From NCBI GenBank assembly GCA_002684655.1, contig NYVR01000096.1, forward strand, positions 1 to 36,991: a DNA stretch of 36,991 nt, given 5' to 3'. Shown in pieces: positions 15,475 to 24,158 of this stretch. Position numbers and translations under genes: made by a program. How positions within the stretch are numbered: position 1 is the first letter of the stretch; the number at the start of each line of letters is the position of its first letter. Source of the DNA: Planctomycetota bacterium (lineage in GTDB: Bacteria > Planctomycetota > UBA1135 > UBA2386). The notes under the pieces are model-generated. The model searched no databases. It was not told where the DNA came from and was given only the letters and a program-made list of their open reading frames with translations.

Positions 15475-16656
15475 CTACTTGCCGGTCACCTGCTCGCCCT
15501 GGGCGCGCAATTCGACCTTCAGCTCGATCACCTCGGGCGCGTCCGGGAGTCCGCGCACCGCGGTCACCTCGACGACGTCGCCCGGTTTGCGGCCCGACAA
15601 GACCGCCTCGAATTCGTGGAAGGCGCGGACGAGCGTCCCGTCGACCGCGACGATGACGTCCCCGTAGCGGTCGATGTCGGGGCCCTGGCTGGTCTCGCGG
15701 ATACGGAAGGGCCGCATCCCGGCTCGTTGGGCGCCGTAGCCTTCGACCACGCTCGCGGCGATGGCGCCCGAGGCGTAGGGCAGGCCGAGCTGCGCGCCGA
15801 GGCGGTAGCTGCCGTACTCGCCCCTGGTCAGCCCCAGCACCGCTCGGGTCGACTGCTTGCCGAGCAGGCGTGGCACGATCTCATTGACGGTGTCCACCGG
15901 CACGGCGAAGCCGAGCCCCGCGTTGGCGCCGCTGGGTGAGTAGATCGCCGTCGTCACGCCGATGAGGCGGCCCGCCGAGTCGAGCAGCGGTCCGCCCGAG
16001 TTGCCGGGGTTGATCGCCGCGTCGACCTGGATCAGGCCGTACATCAGCTTGGCGTCCTCGCCCTTCAGCGTGCGGTTCAGCGCGCTGACAACGCCGGTCG
16101 TCATGGTCTGGTCGAAGCCGAACGGGTTGCCGATCGCGACCGCGGTCTGGCCGACGCGCAGGTCGCTCGACGAGCCGATCGTGATCGGCGTGAGGGGCTC
16201 AGTGGCGCCCCTCAGCTGCAGCACCGCGAGGTCGTGGGCCGGCGACGAGTTCAACACGCGCGCGCTGTAGTTGCGCCCGGCGATGGTGACCTCGACCTCG
16301 CGCGCGCCGCGCACGACGTGGTCGTTGGTCACGATGATCCCGGCGGCGTCCCAGACGAAGCCGCTGCCGGAGCCGCGCTGTCGACGCAGGCTGCCCCAGC
16401 TGTTGGCGACCAGGGACTGTGTGTTGATGTGGGCCACCGAAGGCGAGGTCTGTTCGAAGATCTCGACGAAGGTCTCCTCCAGCGGCGCGAGCGCGCCGCG
16501 GGCCGTGACGGTCCGCGGCGTCACGTCAGGCGCGGGGGCGAAGAGCCCGCTGCGGTCTAGCACAAAGAACAGCGCCAGTGCCAACGCGGCGCCCGCGAGG
16601 ACCAGCGGCAGCGGGTTCGGTCGCTGCTGGGGGAAGGGCGCGTAGGAGTTGCTCAT
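15475..16656 (-). CDS. HtrA/DegP-type serine protease with PDZ domain
   Basis: Membrane-anchored periplasmic protease of the S1C family, 393 residues. An N-terminal membrane anchor (about 16-34) is followed by a trypsin-like domain with catalytic triad His113 (TNDHVV), Asp142 (HDLAVL) and Ser220 (NPGNSGGPL). A single PDZ domain occupies roughly 275-385 (GAIAASVVEGYGAQRAGMRPF, GDVIVAVDGTLVRAFHEFEAVL). The one-PDZ arrangement with an anchor resembles DegS-like or short HtrA proteins, which degrade or sense misfolded envelope proteins. No cleaved signal peptide is apparent. The neighbouring aceE gene ends 103 bases upstream on the same strand; functional linkage is not evident. Confidence 0.93.
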   Translation of the reverse strand: MSNSYAPFPQQRPNPLPLVLAGAALALALFFVLDRSGLFAPAPDVTPRTVTARGALAPLEETFVEIFEQTSPSVAHINTQSLVANSWGSLRRQRGSGSGFVWDAAGIIVTNDHVVRGAREVEVTIAGRNYSARVLNSSPAHDLAVLQLRGATEPLTPITIGSSSDLRVGQTAVAIGNPFGFDQTMTTGVVSALNRTLKGEDAKLMYGLIQVDAAINPGNSGGPLLDSAGRLIGVTTAIYSPSGANAGLGFAVPVDTVNEIVPRLLGKQSTRAVLGLTRGEYGSYRLGAQLGLPYASGAIAASVVEGYGAQRAGMRPFRIRETSQGPDIDRYGDVIVAVDGTLVRAFHEFEAVLSGRKPGDVVEVTAVRGLPDAPEVIELKVELRAQGEQVTGK

Positions 16657-16759
16657 CGACGGTCTACGTCCGCGGCTCGACGTGTTAGAGGGTTCGCGTG
16701 CGACGAAGCGCGCGGCCGGCTACTCCCGGATTGTGTCCGATCTCCTCGCGGCAGCGCGG

Positions 16760-19567
16760 CTACTCGGGCTTCGGCCAGAGGTCGCGCCAGTCGCCGCTGG
16801 GGTTGTCCTTGAGGGCGCGCAGCATGGTCACGGCCTCGGGGTGCAGCTCGACCTGCTCCATCGCCGTTTCGCTGAGCGCTTGGCCGCACGCCTCGACGAT
16901 GCCCTCGGGGTGCATGTTGTGATACTCGTAGATGTGCTTGGGCGTGCCCGACTTACTGAACTTCACGACAGCGCGCGCCAGCTGCGGGACGCCGAGGATC
17001 GAGCCGATGTTGTCCAGCAGCCCGATCTCTCCGTCGTGCACCGAGACGACCGGGACGCGGCTGCCAGCCATGCCAACCGCGCCGATCGCGTCGACCGGCC
17101 CGCTCTGCGGGCGCAGGTGGAGCTTGCCGTCGACCCCGAGCGTTTGCTTGAGGTGCGCGAAGCCGTCCTTGCGTCCGAGCTCGCCGCAGAGGAGGTCCGG
17201 CGAGGACACCGCGGTGACGTTCGCGTAGATGCCGCGATCCAGCAGCAGCTCAGATGCGGCGATGGCCTCTGGGACCAGCGCGCCCATGACGAACAGCTCG
17301 ACGACGTTTTCGCCGGGGTTGTAGCCGTTGTAGCCGCGCCAGTCGACGACGCGGAAGCCGCCTGCGAGCGAGTGCGACTGGATCGTCGCCATGATCTCGG
17401 CCTCGGGCTTCGTCGGCACCTCGGCTTCGTGCAGGCCGCCGTCTTCGGCGGTCAGGCCGAGGCGCGCGCCGTCCGGGAGGTCGGTCTTAAACTGCGCCTG
17501 CCGCTTGAGCCACGTCGTCAGGTCCTTTTGGTTGAGCGCGCGCGTGACGGCGCGGATCAGCACGCCAGAGCGGCCCTGGTTTTCACCGGAGAAGTGCCTG
17601 CGGATCGCGTCGCAGAGGATCCACTCCATCTCGATCGCGTAGGCGGGCTCCCACGTGATCAGGTTGGGGATCTGGATGTCGCTCTTCCAGCTGTGCTGCG
17701 CGCCCTCTGGCGACAGCGTGATCCCCGACGGCGTGCCGACCAGGATGAACGAGCTCGCCCAGTAGAGGTTGTAGTAGAGCTGGTCGAGCGCGCGTTTGAT
17801 GAAGAAGTCGTAGACCGTCATCATCGGCAGGAACGGGATCCCGGCGACGTCGCCCATTTTGCCGAAGCTGCCGACGGCGCTCATGCAGTTAGCCTCAGCG
17901 ATCTCGAAGCGGATATGGCGCGTCCAGGCCTCGTCGGTCGGCGCGAGCTCAGGTCGCAGGCGCTCGTGCAGCTCAAGCTTCGACTCCCAGTTCTCGTCGT
18001 GCTTGGGGCCGAAGATCTTCTCGTCCATCGCCGGGTTGATGTTGGTCGACGTGCCGACGTCCGGCGCCATCGTCATCATCAGGTCCGCGAGCGGGTTCCA
18101 CTTCGACTCGGCGTCGGTGAGCTCCTTGCCAGCCTTCTTCTCTTTGCCCGCCTGACGAAGCTCGTCGTAGACGCCGATGCGCACCAGCTTGGCGGCGAGC
18201 TGACCCCACATCCACTGGGTGTGGGTGGTCGGCGCCAGCTTGAGGTTGATGTCGAGCGAGGACGGCAGGCCGCCCTTCTCTTCGATCTGCGAGTGCACGC
18301 GCTGGCGATTTGCGGCGGCCTGGGCCTCCAGCGCCTCGATGCCGAGCTTGAGCTCTTGGCCGCGCTGGGTGACGAAGCGGCCCTCTTCGCTGTCGGCGTC
18401 GAGGCGCTGGAACGGTCGCTCCATCGTCAGGCCCTCTGCCTCCAGGACCGCGACGACCTCCTTCTCCTCGGGCATGGCCGAGTGGTTGCCGTTGGCTGCG
18501 ACGCACTCAAGCCCGCGCCCCTTGATGGTGTGCATGAGGATCAGCGTCGGGCGCAGTCGGTCCTCCTTGGACTTCTCCATCGCCGCGACGATCGCCTCGT
18601 GGTCGTGGCCGCCGGTGTCGAAGAACAGCTTGACGACGTCTTCGTCTGAGAGCGATTCGATCAGCTCCTTGGCCTTCGGCTTCGCGGCGATCACGGCATC
18701 GCGCATCAGCTGCGGGTCACGCTTCCAGATCAGCGCCTGGTAGTGGTAGTCGGTCATCCCGCTCTCGAACACCTCGCGCAGCGCCTTGCCGCCCTTCTTG
18801 GCGAACACGGACTCGCGGAAGATGCCGTGGCGGAGCTGGATGACGTCCCAGCCGTTTGCGATCGCGGTGCGCTCGATGCGGTCGGCGTCGGTCCCCTGCA
18901 AGCCGCGGTTGTTCGGGATGCGCGTGCCGTCCAGGTTTTGGCGGTTGTAGTCGATGATCCAGGTGACGTTGCCGAGCTCGCGCTCTGCGACCTCAGGCAG
19001 CACCTCCAGCAGCGAGCCTTCGCGGAACTCGCTGTCGCCCATCATGCACCAGAAGTGCGGCTCGTCGACGTCCCAGCCGTGCTGGTTAGCGTAGCGATAC
19101 GCGAGCGCCTGGTAGACGGCGACGACCGGCGGGATGCCGACGGAGCCCGAGGGCAGAAAGCGCCAGCTGTCGGGGTCGGCCTCGGCGTGGTAGCTCTGGA
19201 AGACCGGCTTGCCGTCGTGAGAGAAGCTGCGTAGGCGGTGCATCACCGCCTCGCTGTCGGCCTCGTCGAACCACTCGCCGTCGGGGTGCCGGAACAACCC
19301 CATGGCGTGGTGGAGCGCGTGGTCAACAGGTGAGCTGTGCGGCTTGCAGCAGATGAAGTCGCCAGGTGACCGGACCACGAGGTGCAACGCCGACATGAAG
19401 TCGAGGCTCGAGGAGCAGGCCGCCGGGTGCCCGCCGACCTTTGGGTCTGTCTTGTCGGCGTCGGCGCGGTGATTGGCGACGTGGATCATCGCGACCATGT
19501 GCGCAAACGCGCGGCGCGCGACCTTGTCGATCAGGGCGAAGTCAGTCTGGGTGGCGGACGTCGTCAT
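16760..19567 (-). CDS. aceE: Pyruvate dehydrogenase E1 component, homodimeric type
   Basis: Thiamine-diphosphate enzyme that decarboxylates pyruvate and passes the acetyl group to the E2 lipoyl domain. The ATG at 19567 gives 935 residues, a little longer than E. coli AceE (887). The cofactor motif is visible as GDSEFREGSLLE (177-188) followed by IIDYNRQNLDG (204-214). Other family stretches are DFICCKPHSSPVDHALH, MHTIKGRGLECVAANGNHSAMP, GSFGKMGDVAGIPFLPM and TSPDLLCGELG-like SSPDLLCGELGRKDGF. Upstream in-frame codons to 19630 show no conservation. No E2 or E3 gene is adjacent, so the complex partners are elsewhere. The leader contains nested inverted repeats, described separately. Confidence 0.93.
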   Translation of the reverse strand: MTTSATQTDFALIDKVARRAFAHMVAMIHVANHRADADKTDPKVGGHPAACSSSLDFMSALHLVVRSPGDFICCKPHSSPVDHALHHAMGLFRHPDGEWFDEADSEAVMHRLRSFSHDGKPVFQSYHAEADPDSWRFLPSGSVGIPPVVAVYQALAYRYANQHGWDVDEPHFWCMMGDSEFREGSLLEVLPEVAERELGNVTWIIDYNRQNLDGTRIPNNRGLQGTDADRIERTAIANGWDVIQLRHGIFRESVFAKKGGKALREVFESGMTDYHYQALIWKRDPQLMRDAVIAAKPKAKELIESLSDEDVVKLFFDTGGHDHEAIVAAMEKSKEDRLRPTLILMHTIKGRGLECVAANGNHSAMPEEKEVVAVLEAEGLTMERPFQRLDADSEEGRFVTQRGQELKLGIEALEAQAAANRQRVHSQIEEKGGLPSSLDINLKLAPTTHTQWMWGQLAAKLVRIGVYDELRQAGKEKKAGKELTDAESKWNPLADLMMTMAPDVGTSTNINPAMDEKIFGPKHDENWESKLELHERLRPELAPTDEAWTRHIRFEIAEANCMSAVGSFGKMGDVAGIPFLPMMTVYDFFIKRALDQLYYNLYWASSFILVGTPSGITLSPEGAQHSWKSDIQIPNLITWEPAYAIEMEWILCDAIRRHFSGENQGRSGVLIRAVTRALNQKDLTTWLKRQAQFKTDLPDGARLGLTAEDGGLHEAEVPTKPEAEIMATIQSHSLAGGFRVVDWRGYNGYNPGENVVELFVMGALVPEAIAASELLLDRGIYANVTAVSSPDLLCGELGRKDGFAHLKQTLGVDGKLHLRPQSGPVDAIGAVGMAGSRVPVVSVHDGEIGLLDNIGSILGVPQLARAVVKFSKSGTPKHIYEYHNMHPEGIVEACGQALSETAMEQVELHPEAVTMLRALKDNPSGDWRDLWPKPE

Positions 19568-19589
19568 TAGGCAGTCATCAGAGGGGTTC

Positions 19590-19666
19590 GCAGCCCGACC
19601 AAGATAGGCCCAGGCGATAGCTGTTGCCACACTTGGTCGCTTGGGACAGCTTCGGCGGCGGGCTGC
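19590..19666 (-). repeat. Nested inverted repeats upstream of aceE
   Basis: Outer arms GCAGCCCG (19590-19597) and CGGGCTGC (19659-19666), and inner arms GACCAAG (19597-19603) and CTTGGTC (19632-19638), are perfect complements. They lie 23-99 bases before the aceE start. The arrangement could form a two-part leader structure with a 20-base one-sided bulge. Regulatory function is inference only. Confidence 0.3.
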
Positions 19667-19685
19667 GGCGGCTCTGGCCCCGTCC

Positions 19686-21068
19686 TTAGATGTCGGCCAG
19701 CGCGCCCGTGCTGTCTGCGAACGCCTCGGCGTCTACGCCCAGGCGCTGCAGCATCCGCACGTAGAGGTTCGACAGCGGCTGGTCCTCGTAGTCGAATTCA
19801 CGCTGCCAGGGCTCGGTGCCGCCGCTCCAAGAACCCCCGAAGACGTTGGCCCCAGCGTAGTTCAGGTAGCGCCCGTGCTCGAAGCCCATGTTGTCGCCGC
19901 CGAACAGGAGCAGCGGGTAGTTGCGGGACAGGTGGAACGCGCTCGACGCCGAGCCGAATAACACCAAGGTGTTATCGAGCATGTGTCCGTCGCCGCCCGC
20001 CTCCGGGGTCGCGGCCAACTTGTCGAGGAAGCGGTGCAGCTCCTCGGAGAGGAACCGGCAGTAGACGCCGAAGTTCTTCCAGCCGCCTGGGTTCTTGGTC
20101 TCGTGCGACAGCTGGTGCGCGAGCGGGAAGCCGATCGCCCGCGACAGATAGTCGCTGATCCCGACGCTGTTTTCGCGGCCGATCTGATACGTGACGACCC
20201 GCGTTGAGTCGGTCTGCAGCGCCAGGAACATCAGCCCGAACATCGCCTGCAGGTAGTTGCGTGAGTCCTCAGGGCCGACCTCGAGCTGCAGGTCGTGATC
20301 CGCCACCTTCGGCAGAGGCACGTTGACCCAGCGCTTCGCTTTCTGCACCTGATGCTCGGTGGCGCGCACGGCGTCGAGGTAGTCGTCGAGCGACGCGCGG
20401 TCGTGGCTGCTCAGGCTCTTGCGCAGCGCGCGGGCGTCCTCCAGCAGGTCGTCAAGCGCCGACTCATCGAGCGCGAGGCGGCGCGCGGCGTCCTCGTCGC
20501 TGGTCACGAACAGCGCGTCGAAGATCTGCTTGGGCTTGTGCGCTGCGGGGATGGCGCGCCCCTGCCGGTCGAAGGACAGCGTGTGCGCCCCGCGCGCGGT
20601 GCCGGTGCCGCCGTCGGTCGACATCACCAGCGAGGCGAACCGCGTCTCGTGGCCGACGCGAGCGGCGTACTCCTGGTCGAGCGAGATCGAGTTCTTGTAG
20701 TCGTCGCGCGCGCCCGTGTCCGCGCCGGTTAAGAACTGGTCGGCGTTGGAGTGGCCGTGGACCGCGCGCACCCTCGGGTGCGACAGGCCGGAGAGAACGG
20801 TCATGCGGTCGCGCAGCGGCGCTAGCGGCTCGAGGCACTTGGTGAGCCGAAAGTCTCGGCCTGACCCGTGCGGGAACCAGGACCAGTCCTCATAGGCCGG
20901 GTCGTCGGGCAGCGGCATCGGCACGCCGTCTGGCTGGTAGGCGCAGACCAGGCGCTTGGGGTGCTCTCGCCGGAGGCTGCCGAACGACTCAAAGCACGGC
21001 AGCGCGAGGGCGGCCGCGGTGCCGCGCAGGAAGCGGCGTCGGTCCAGCTTGTCGAGGTCGATCCACAT
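19686..21068 (-). CDS. DUF1552 secreted protein with Tat signal
   Basis: 460-residue DUF1552 protein. The N-terminus carries a twin-arginine export signal (RRRFLRG at 10-16, then an alanine/leucine-rich stretch), so a folded, possibly cofactor-containing protein is exported. Recognisable features include RLVCAYQPDGVPMPLP, LSGLSHPRVRAVHGHSNAD, and GHMLDNTLVLFGSASSA, reminiscent of the alkaline-phosphatase/sulfatase-like fold of DUF1501/DUF1552 proteins. The family is almost always encoded next to a DUF1592-type cytochrome, as here with an eight-base gap. Its biochemical role is not established. Such pairs are frequent in Planctomycetota, Verrucomicrobiota and Myxococcota. Confidence 0.9.
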   Translation of the reverse strand: MWIDLDKLDRRRFLRGTAAALALPCFESFGSLRREHPKRLVCAYQPDGVPMPLPDDPAYEDWSWFPHGSGRDFRLTKCLEPLAPLRDRMTVLSGLSHPRVRAVHGHSNADQFLTGADTGARDDYKNSISLDQEYAARVGHETRFASLVMSTDGGTGTARGAHTLSFDRQGRAIPAAHKPKQIFDALFVTSDEDAARRLALDESALDDLLEDARALRKSLSSHDRASLDDYLDAVRATEHQVQKAKRWVNVPLPKVADHDLQLEVGPEDSRNYLQAMFGLMFLALQTDSTRVVTYQIGRENSVGISDYLSRAIGFPLAHQLSHETKNPGGWKNFGVYCRFLSEELHRFLDKLAATPEAGGDGHMLDNTLVLFGSASSAFHLSRNYPLLLFGGDNMGFEHGRYLNYAGANVFGGSWSGGTEPWQREFDYEDQPLSNLYVRMLQRLGVDAEAFADSTGALADI

Positions 21069-21076
21069 AGGGTCGC

Positions 21077-23725
21077 TCAGCGCGCGGCGAACAGTTCGTG
21101 GGCCACGATGACGCGCACCATGGTAGCAAGTCCGTCGCCGCGGCGGCGGACCTCTGCGGTGATCTCGTCGATCGCGGCGAGATCTCCAAACGTCACCGGG
21201 CGGCCGAGCGCGAACGTGGTCAGCTTGCGCACCATGGCCCGCACCAGCTGGTCCTGTCGGTGCAGCAGCAAGAAGCGCTTGAGGCCGTTCATGCCGTCTA
21301 GCCGCTGGTCGTTGAACAAGACGCCGACGGCGTCGACCGGGTCCCCGTCGATGTCGTCGCGCCAGCTGCCGACCGCGTCATAGTTCTCGAACGCGATCCC
21401 CCAGGGGTCGATCTTTTGGTGGCAGGAGCGGCACGCGGCTTGGTTGCGGTGGTCTTCGATGCGCTCTTTGAGCGTCATCTGCGCGATCCGCGGATCGGCG
21501 AGGTCGATCTCGGGGACCGCGGCGGGCGGCGGCGGCGGCGGGTCGTCAAGCAGGCGCTCCAGCATCCAGATGCCGCGTTTGAGCGGGTGCGAGTCGGTCC
21601 CGTCCGAGTTCATCGCGAGCAGGCCGCCCTGCGTCAGCAGGCCGCCGCGACGGTGCTCGGCGCGCAGCTCGACGCGGCGCATATCGTTGCCGGTGACCTC
21701 GTCGGCGCCGTAGTGGTCAGCGAGGCGCTCGTTGGCCATGGTGAAGTCAGAGTGTACGAACTCCAGCACGCTGAGGTCCTCGCGCAGCACCTCCGCGAAG
21801 AACGCGATCGGCTCTCGCTGCATCGCGCGGTGCAAGGCGAGGTCAAACTTCGGGTGCGCTTTGCGGTCGACCTCAAGGTAGTCGAGCAGCGCCATGTTGA
21901 GCCATTGCCGCACGAAGCGACGCGCGAACCGGGCGGACTTCGGCGAGGCCAGCAGCCGGGTCACCTGTGCGTCGAGCACCTCGGGCTCGCGCAGACGTCC
22001 GCGCTCGGCCAGCGTGAGCAGCTCGGTGTCCGGGACGCTGCACCACAGCATCAGCGACAGCCGCGTCGCGAGTTCGTGGTCGGCGAGCTGGCCCGCGTCG
22101 CCTGCCGTGGCGACGTAGAGGAAGTTCGGCGAAGCCAGCGACGAGGCCATGACCTCGGACAGGGCCTGCGCCGCGGTCTCGCAGCTGCCGCGTAGCCGCT
22201 GGAAGAGCTTCAGCTTGCGCTCGAGCTCGCGCTCCGTCGCCGACCGCCGCCAAGCCCGCCGCAGGAACGCGCCGAGCACGTCTCGAGCGTAGGCGGCTTC
22301 GGCGCGGTCGCCGCGCGCTCCGAACAGGGTGCGGTGCGTCGGTGGCGGCCACTCTTCGTAGACCGGCGCGGTGACCTCGACGTGCTCGATCAACAGCGCC
22401 GCGCCGCTGCGCGCGGCGTTGTCGATGCGCAAGTACTCCGAGGGGTTGGGCAGGTCGCCCATCTTGTTCACGCCGCGCACCGAGTTGCGCGGATAGATGC
22501 GGGGGATGGGCACGTCCCACTGGTAGAAGCGCGGCGCGTCCCAAGGTGCGTCGACGATCACGTCTTCGTCGCTGATTTCGACGTGGGCGCTTGAGTCGTT
22601 GCTGGCCTGCCAGCCGAACACCAGCCGCACCCTCGGCGGTCGTTTGCCGCCGCGCTCGGTGCGCGCGGCGCGGATCCGCACGCGCAGCGTGCCGCGCTCG
22701 GGCACGCGGTCGCCGAGTTCGACCCGGACCCCGCGGCCGGGCGGGACGTGGGCGAACGTGTCACCTGGAGCGGGTGGCTTGCTCGCCGTGTCTCGCGGCA
22801 GCCACGCGAACCGGCCGCCGTTGTAATTCCATCGGCTGCGCGCGGTGCGGCCGCTGCTGCGCTCTACGTAATGCACCTGGTTGCGGTTCGCGCGCAGGCG
22901 GCCGTTGAGCTTGTCCAGCTCGAGCTTGAGCTTGTCCGGGTCGTCGCCGTGCTGTTTGCGCAGCTTGCTGCGTTGGCTGTCTTGATGACGCCACTCGCGC
23001 CCGGCGGCGTCGCGCATCGACAGCGACCACTGCAGCGGATCTGGGCGGGGGCCCGTCATGGTCGCGAGGTCCAGCGCTGCGCGCGTTGCGTCGAGATAGG
23101 CCCGGAAGCCGATCGACGAGATCTGCAGCGTCTCGGAGGAGTTGGTGAAGCCGTCCTCTGAGGCTGGATCTGGCGGCAGGTCCTCGGTGAAGTCGTAGGG
23201 CACGCCCAGCAGGTCTTGCAGCGCGTAGCTGAACTCATAGCCCGACATGCGGCGGAAGGACGTGTGCGGCGCGGTCGCGCGGCGCGCCTTCGACGCCCGC
23301 TGGCTCTCGCTCGAGAGCCACTCGACGACCTGTGCCTGGTCGTCTTCGGAGAGCGGATCTTCGTCCTCCGGCGGCATCTCTCCGTTGTTGACGGCGGCCA
23401 TCACGTCGAGCCACCAGTCGACATCGTCGCCGGCGAACAGGTCTGGGTCGAGGGTGTCGAGGCGGAGGTCGCCCTCTTGTTCTTGCTCGCCGTGGCAGCG
23501 GAAGCAGCCTTTGTCGAGGATCGGGAGGATCTGCGCACGGAACGTCTGCAGGTCAGGCCCCGTGACCTCGGCGTCGACGCTCGGCGTTTGGTCGCTGAGG
23601 TAGGTCGAACGCGCCGCGCCCTGCTCTCTGAGCGCGCCCCAGTCAGGTGACTGGGCGGTGGCGCTGCACGCGATCAAGATCGCGGCGACGCATCCTGGGA
23701 GCCAAGGTGTGCGCGGGGTCGCCAT
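21077..23725 (-). CDS. DUF1592-type secreted cytochrome (DUF1587/1595/1592/1588/1585)
   Basis: 882-residue exported protein with a signal peptide (hydrophobic stretch ending around CSATAQ, residue 25). A c-type haem motif CFRCH (74-78) sits in a planctomycete-type cytochrome domain. DUF1587 follows (about 160-225, SFRRMSGYEFSYALQDLLG), then a beta-rich insertion (240-440). DUF1595 (about 470-535), DUF1592 (about 540-670, LATRLSLMLWCSVPDTELL) and DUF1588 (about 680-740, GGLLTQGGLLAMNSDGTDSHP) come next. A second CxxCH (CRSCH, 765-769) and DUF1585 to the end complete it. Domain order is canonical. It probably acts outside the cytoplasm in electron transfer together with the DUF1552 partner downstream; substrate unknown. 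A polyproline run (PPPPPP) lies in the DUF1588 linker. Confidence 0.93.
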   Translation of the reverse strand: MATPRTPWLPGCVAAILIACSATAQSPDWGALREQGAARSTYLSDQTPSVDAEVTGPDLQTFRAQILPILDKGCFRCHGEQEQEGDLRLDTLDPDLFAGDDVDWWLDVMAAVNNGEMPPEDEDPLSEDDQAQVVEWLSSESQRASKARRATAPHTSFRRMSGYEFSYALQDLLGVPYDFTEDLPPDPASEDGFTNSSETLQISSIGFRAYLDATRAALDLATMTGPRPDPLQWSLSMRDAAGREWRHQDSQRSKLRKQHGDDPDKLKLELDKLNGRLRANRNQVHYVERSSGRTARSRWNYNGGRFAWLPRDTASKPPAPGDTFAHVPPGRGVRVELGDRVPERGTLRVRIRAARTERGGKRPPRVRLVFGWQASNDSSAHVEISDEDVIVDAPWDAPRFYQWDVPIPRIYPRNSVRGVNKMGDLPNPSEYLRIDNAARSGAALLIEHVEVTAPVYEEWPPPTHRTLFGARGDRAEAAYARDVLGAFLRRAWRRSATERELERKLKLFQRLRGSCETAAQALSEVMASSLASPNFLYVATAGDAGQLADHELATRLSLMLWCSVPDTELLTLAERGRLREPEVLDAQVTRLLASPKSARFARRFVRQWLNMALLDYLEVDRKAHPKFDLALHRAMQREPIAFFAEVLREDLSVLEFVHSDFTMANERLADHYGADEVTGNDMRRVELRAEHRRGGLLTQGGLLAMNSDGTDSHPLKRGIWMLERLLDDPPPPPPAAVPEIDLADPRIAQMTLKERIEDHRNQAACRSCHQKIDPWGIAFENYDAVGSWRDDIDGDPVDAVGVLFNDQRLDGMNGLKRFLLLHRQDQLVRAMVRKLTTFALGRPVTFGDLAAIDEITAEVRRRGDGLATMVRVIVAHELFAAR

Positions 23726-23776
23726 CGGGGTTAGAGCAAGGGCAGCTGGTGGGCCCGAGCATAGCTGCTGGCGCGG

Positions 23777-24124
23777 TCAGCTGCCCTGCGCGGCGCAGAA
23801 CACGTGCCGACGCTGCGCGAACTGCTGGACGCGCGCGCCGCGTACGTCGACATCTTCCTGAGCGAGGCAGCGGGCCTGTCGAGCGGCGCCCTGGGGCCGC
23901 TGCGAGAGTCGACCGCCGGCCGCAACGACCCGCCACCAAGGCACATCGCTCTCGCTCGGCGTAGCCGCCAGGGCGTAGCCGACGTGGCGCGCGATGTTTT
24001 TGCTGCCGAGCGCAGCGGCGACGTCGCCGTAGGTCGTGACCGAACCTGCTGGCACCTGCCGCACCAGCGTGAAGACCCGTTGGTGGAACCCCGGCCCGAC
24101 GACGCGGCGGGGCCCGTGCTTCAT
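23777..24124 (-). CDS. Alkyltransferase-like protein (ATL), MGMT family without catalytic cysteine
   Basis: 115 residues from the ATG at 24124, the size of ATL proteins. These bind O6-alkylguanine in DNA and direct it to nucleotide excision repair without removing the alkyl group. The MGMT DNA-binding domain is clear: VPAGSVTTYGDVAAALGSKNIARHVG (read in part), with the tyrosine (32) and the arginine finger (46). In place of the alkyl-acceptor PCHRV the protein has PWWRVV (62-67), so both cysteine and histidine are replaced by tryptophan. True methyltransferases need that cysteine, so direct repair is not expected. The frame is open upstream to 24187, overlapping ispG, but the family begins near residue 12 of the short form. 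It follows ispG by 34 bases. Confidence 0.85.
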   Translation of the reverse strand: MKHGPRRVVGPGFHQRVFTLVRQVPAGSVTTYGDVAAALGSKNIARHVGYALAATPSESDVPWWRVVAAGGRLSQRPQGAARQARCLAQEDVDVRGARVQQFAQRRHVFCAAQGS

Positions 24125-24158
24125 TCGATCGTGCCCCGCTGGACGAGGGCCCGTTGGA

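Noticed and set aside
16649..18649. 666-codon plus-strand open frame opposite aceE
   Set aside because: Arginine/valine/leucine-rich translation without domain features; it mirrors the codon bias of the well-identified aceE gene on the other strand.
23777..24124. Calling the small MGMT-like protein a functional O6-methylguanine methyltransferase
   Set aside because: The acceptor cysteine is replaced by tryptophan, so transfer of the alkyl group is not expected.
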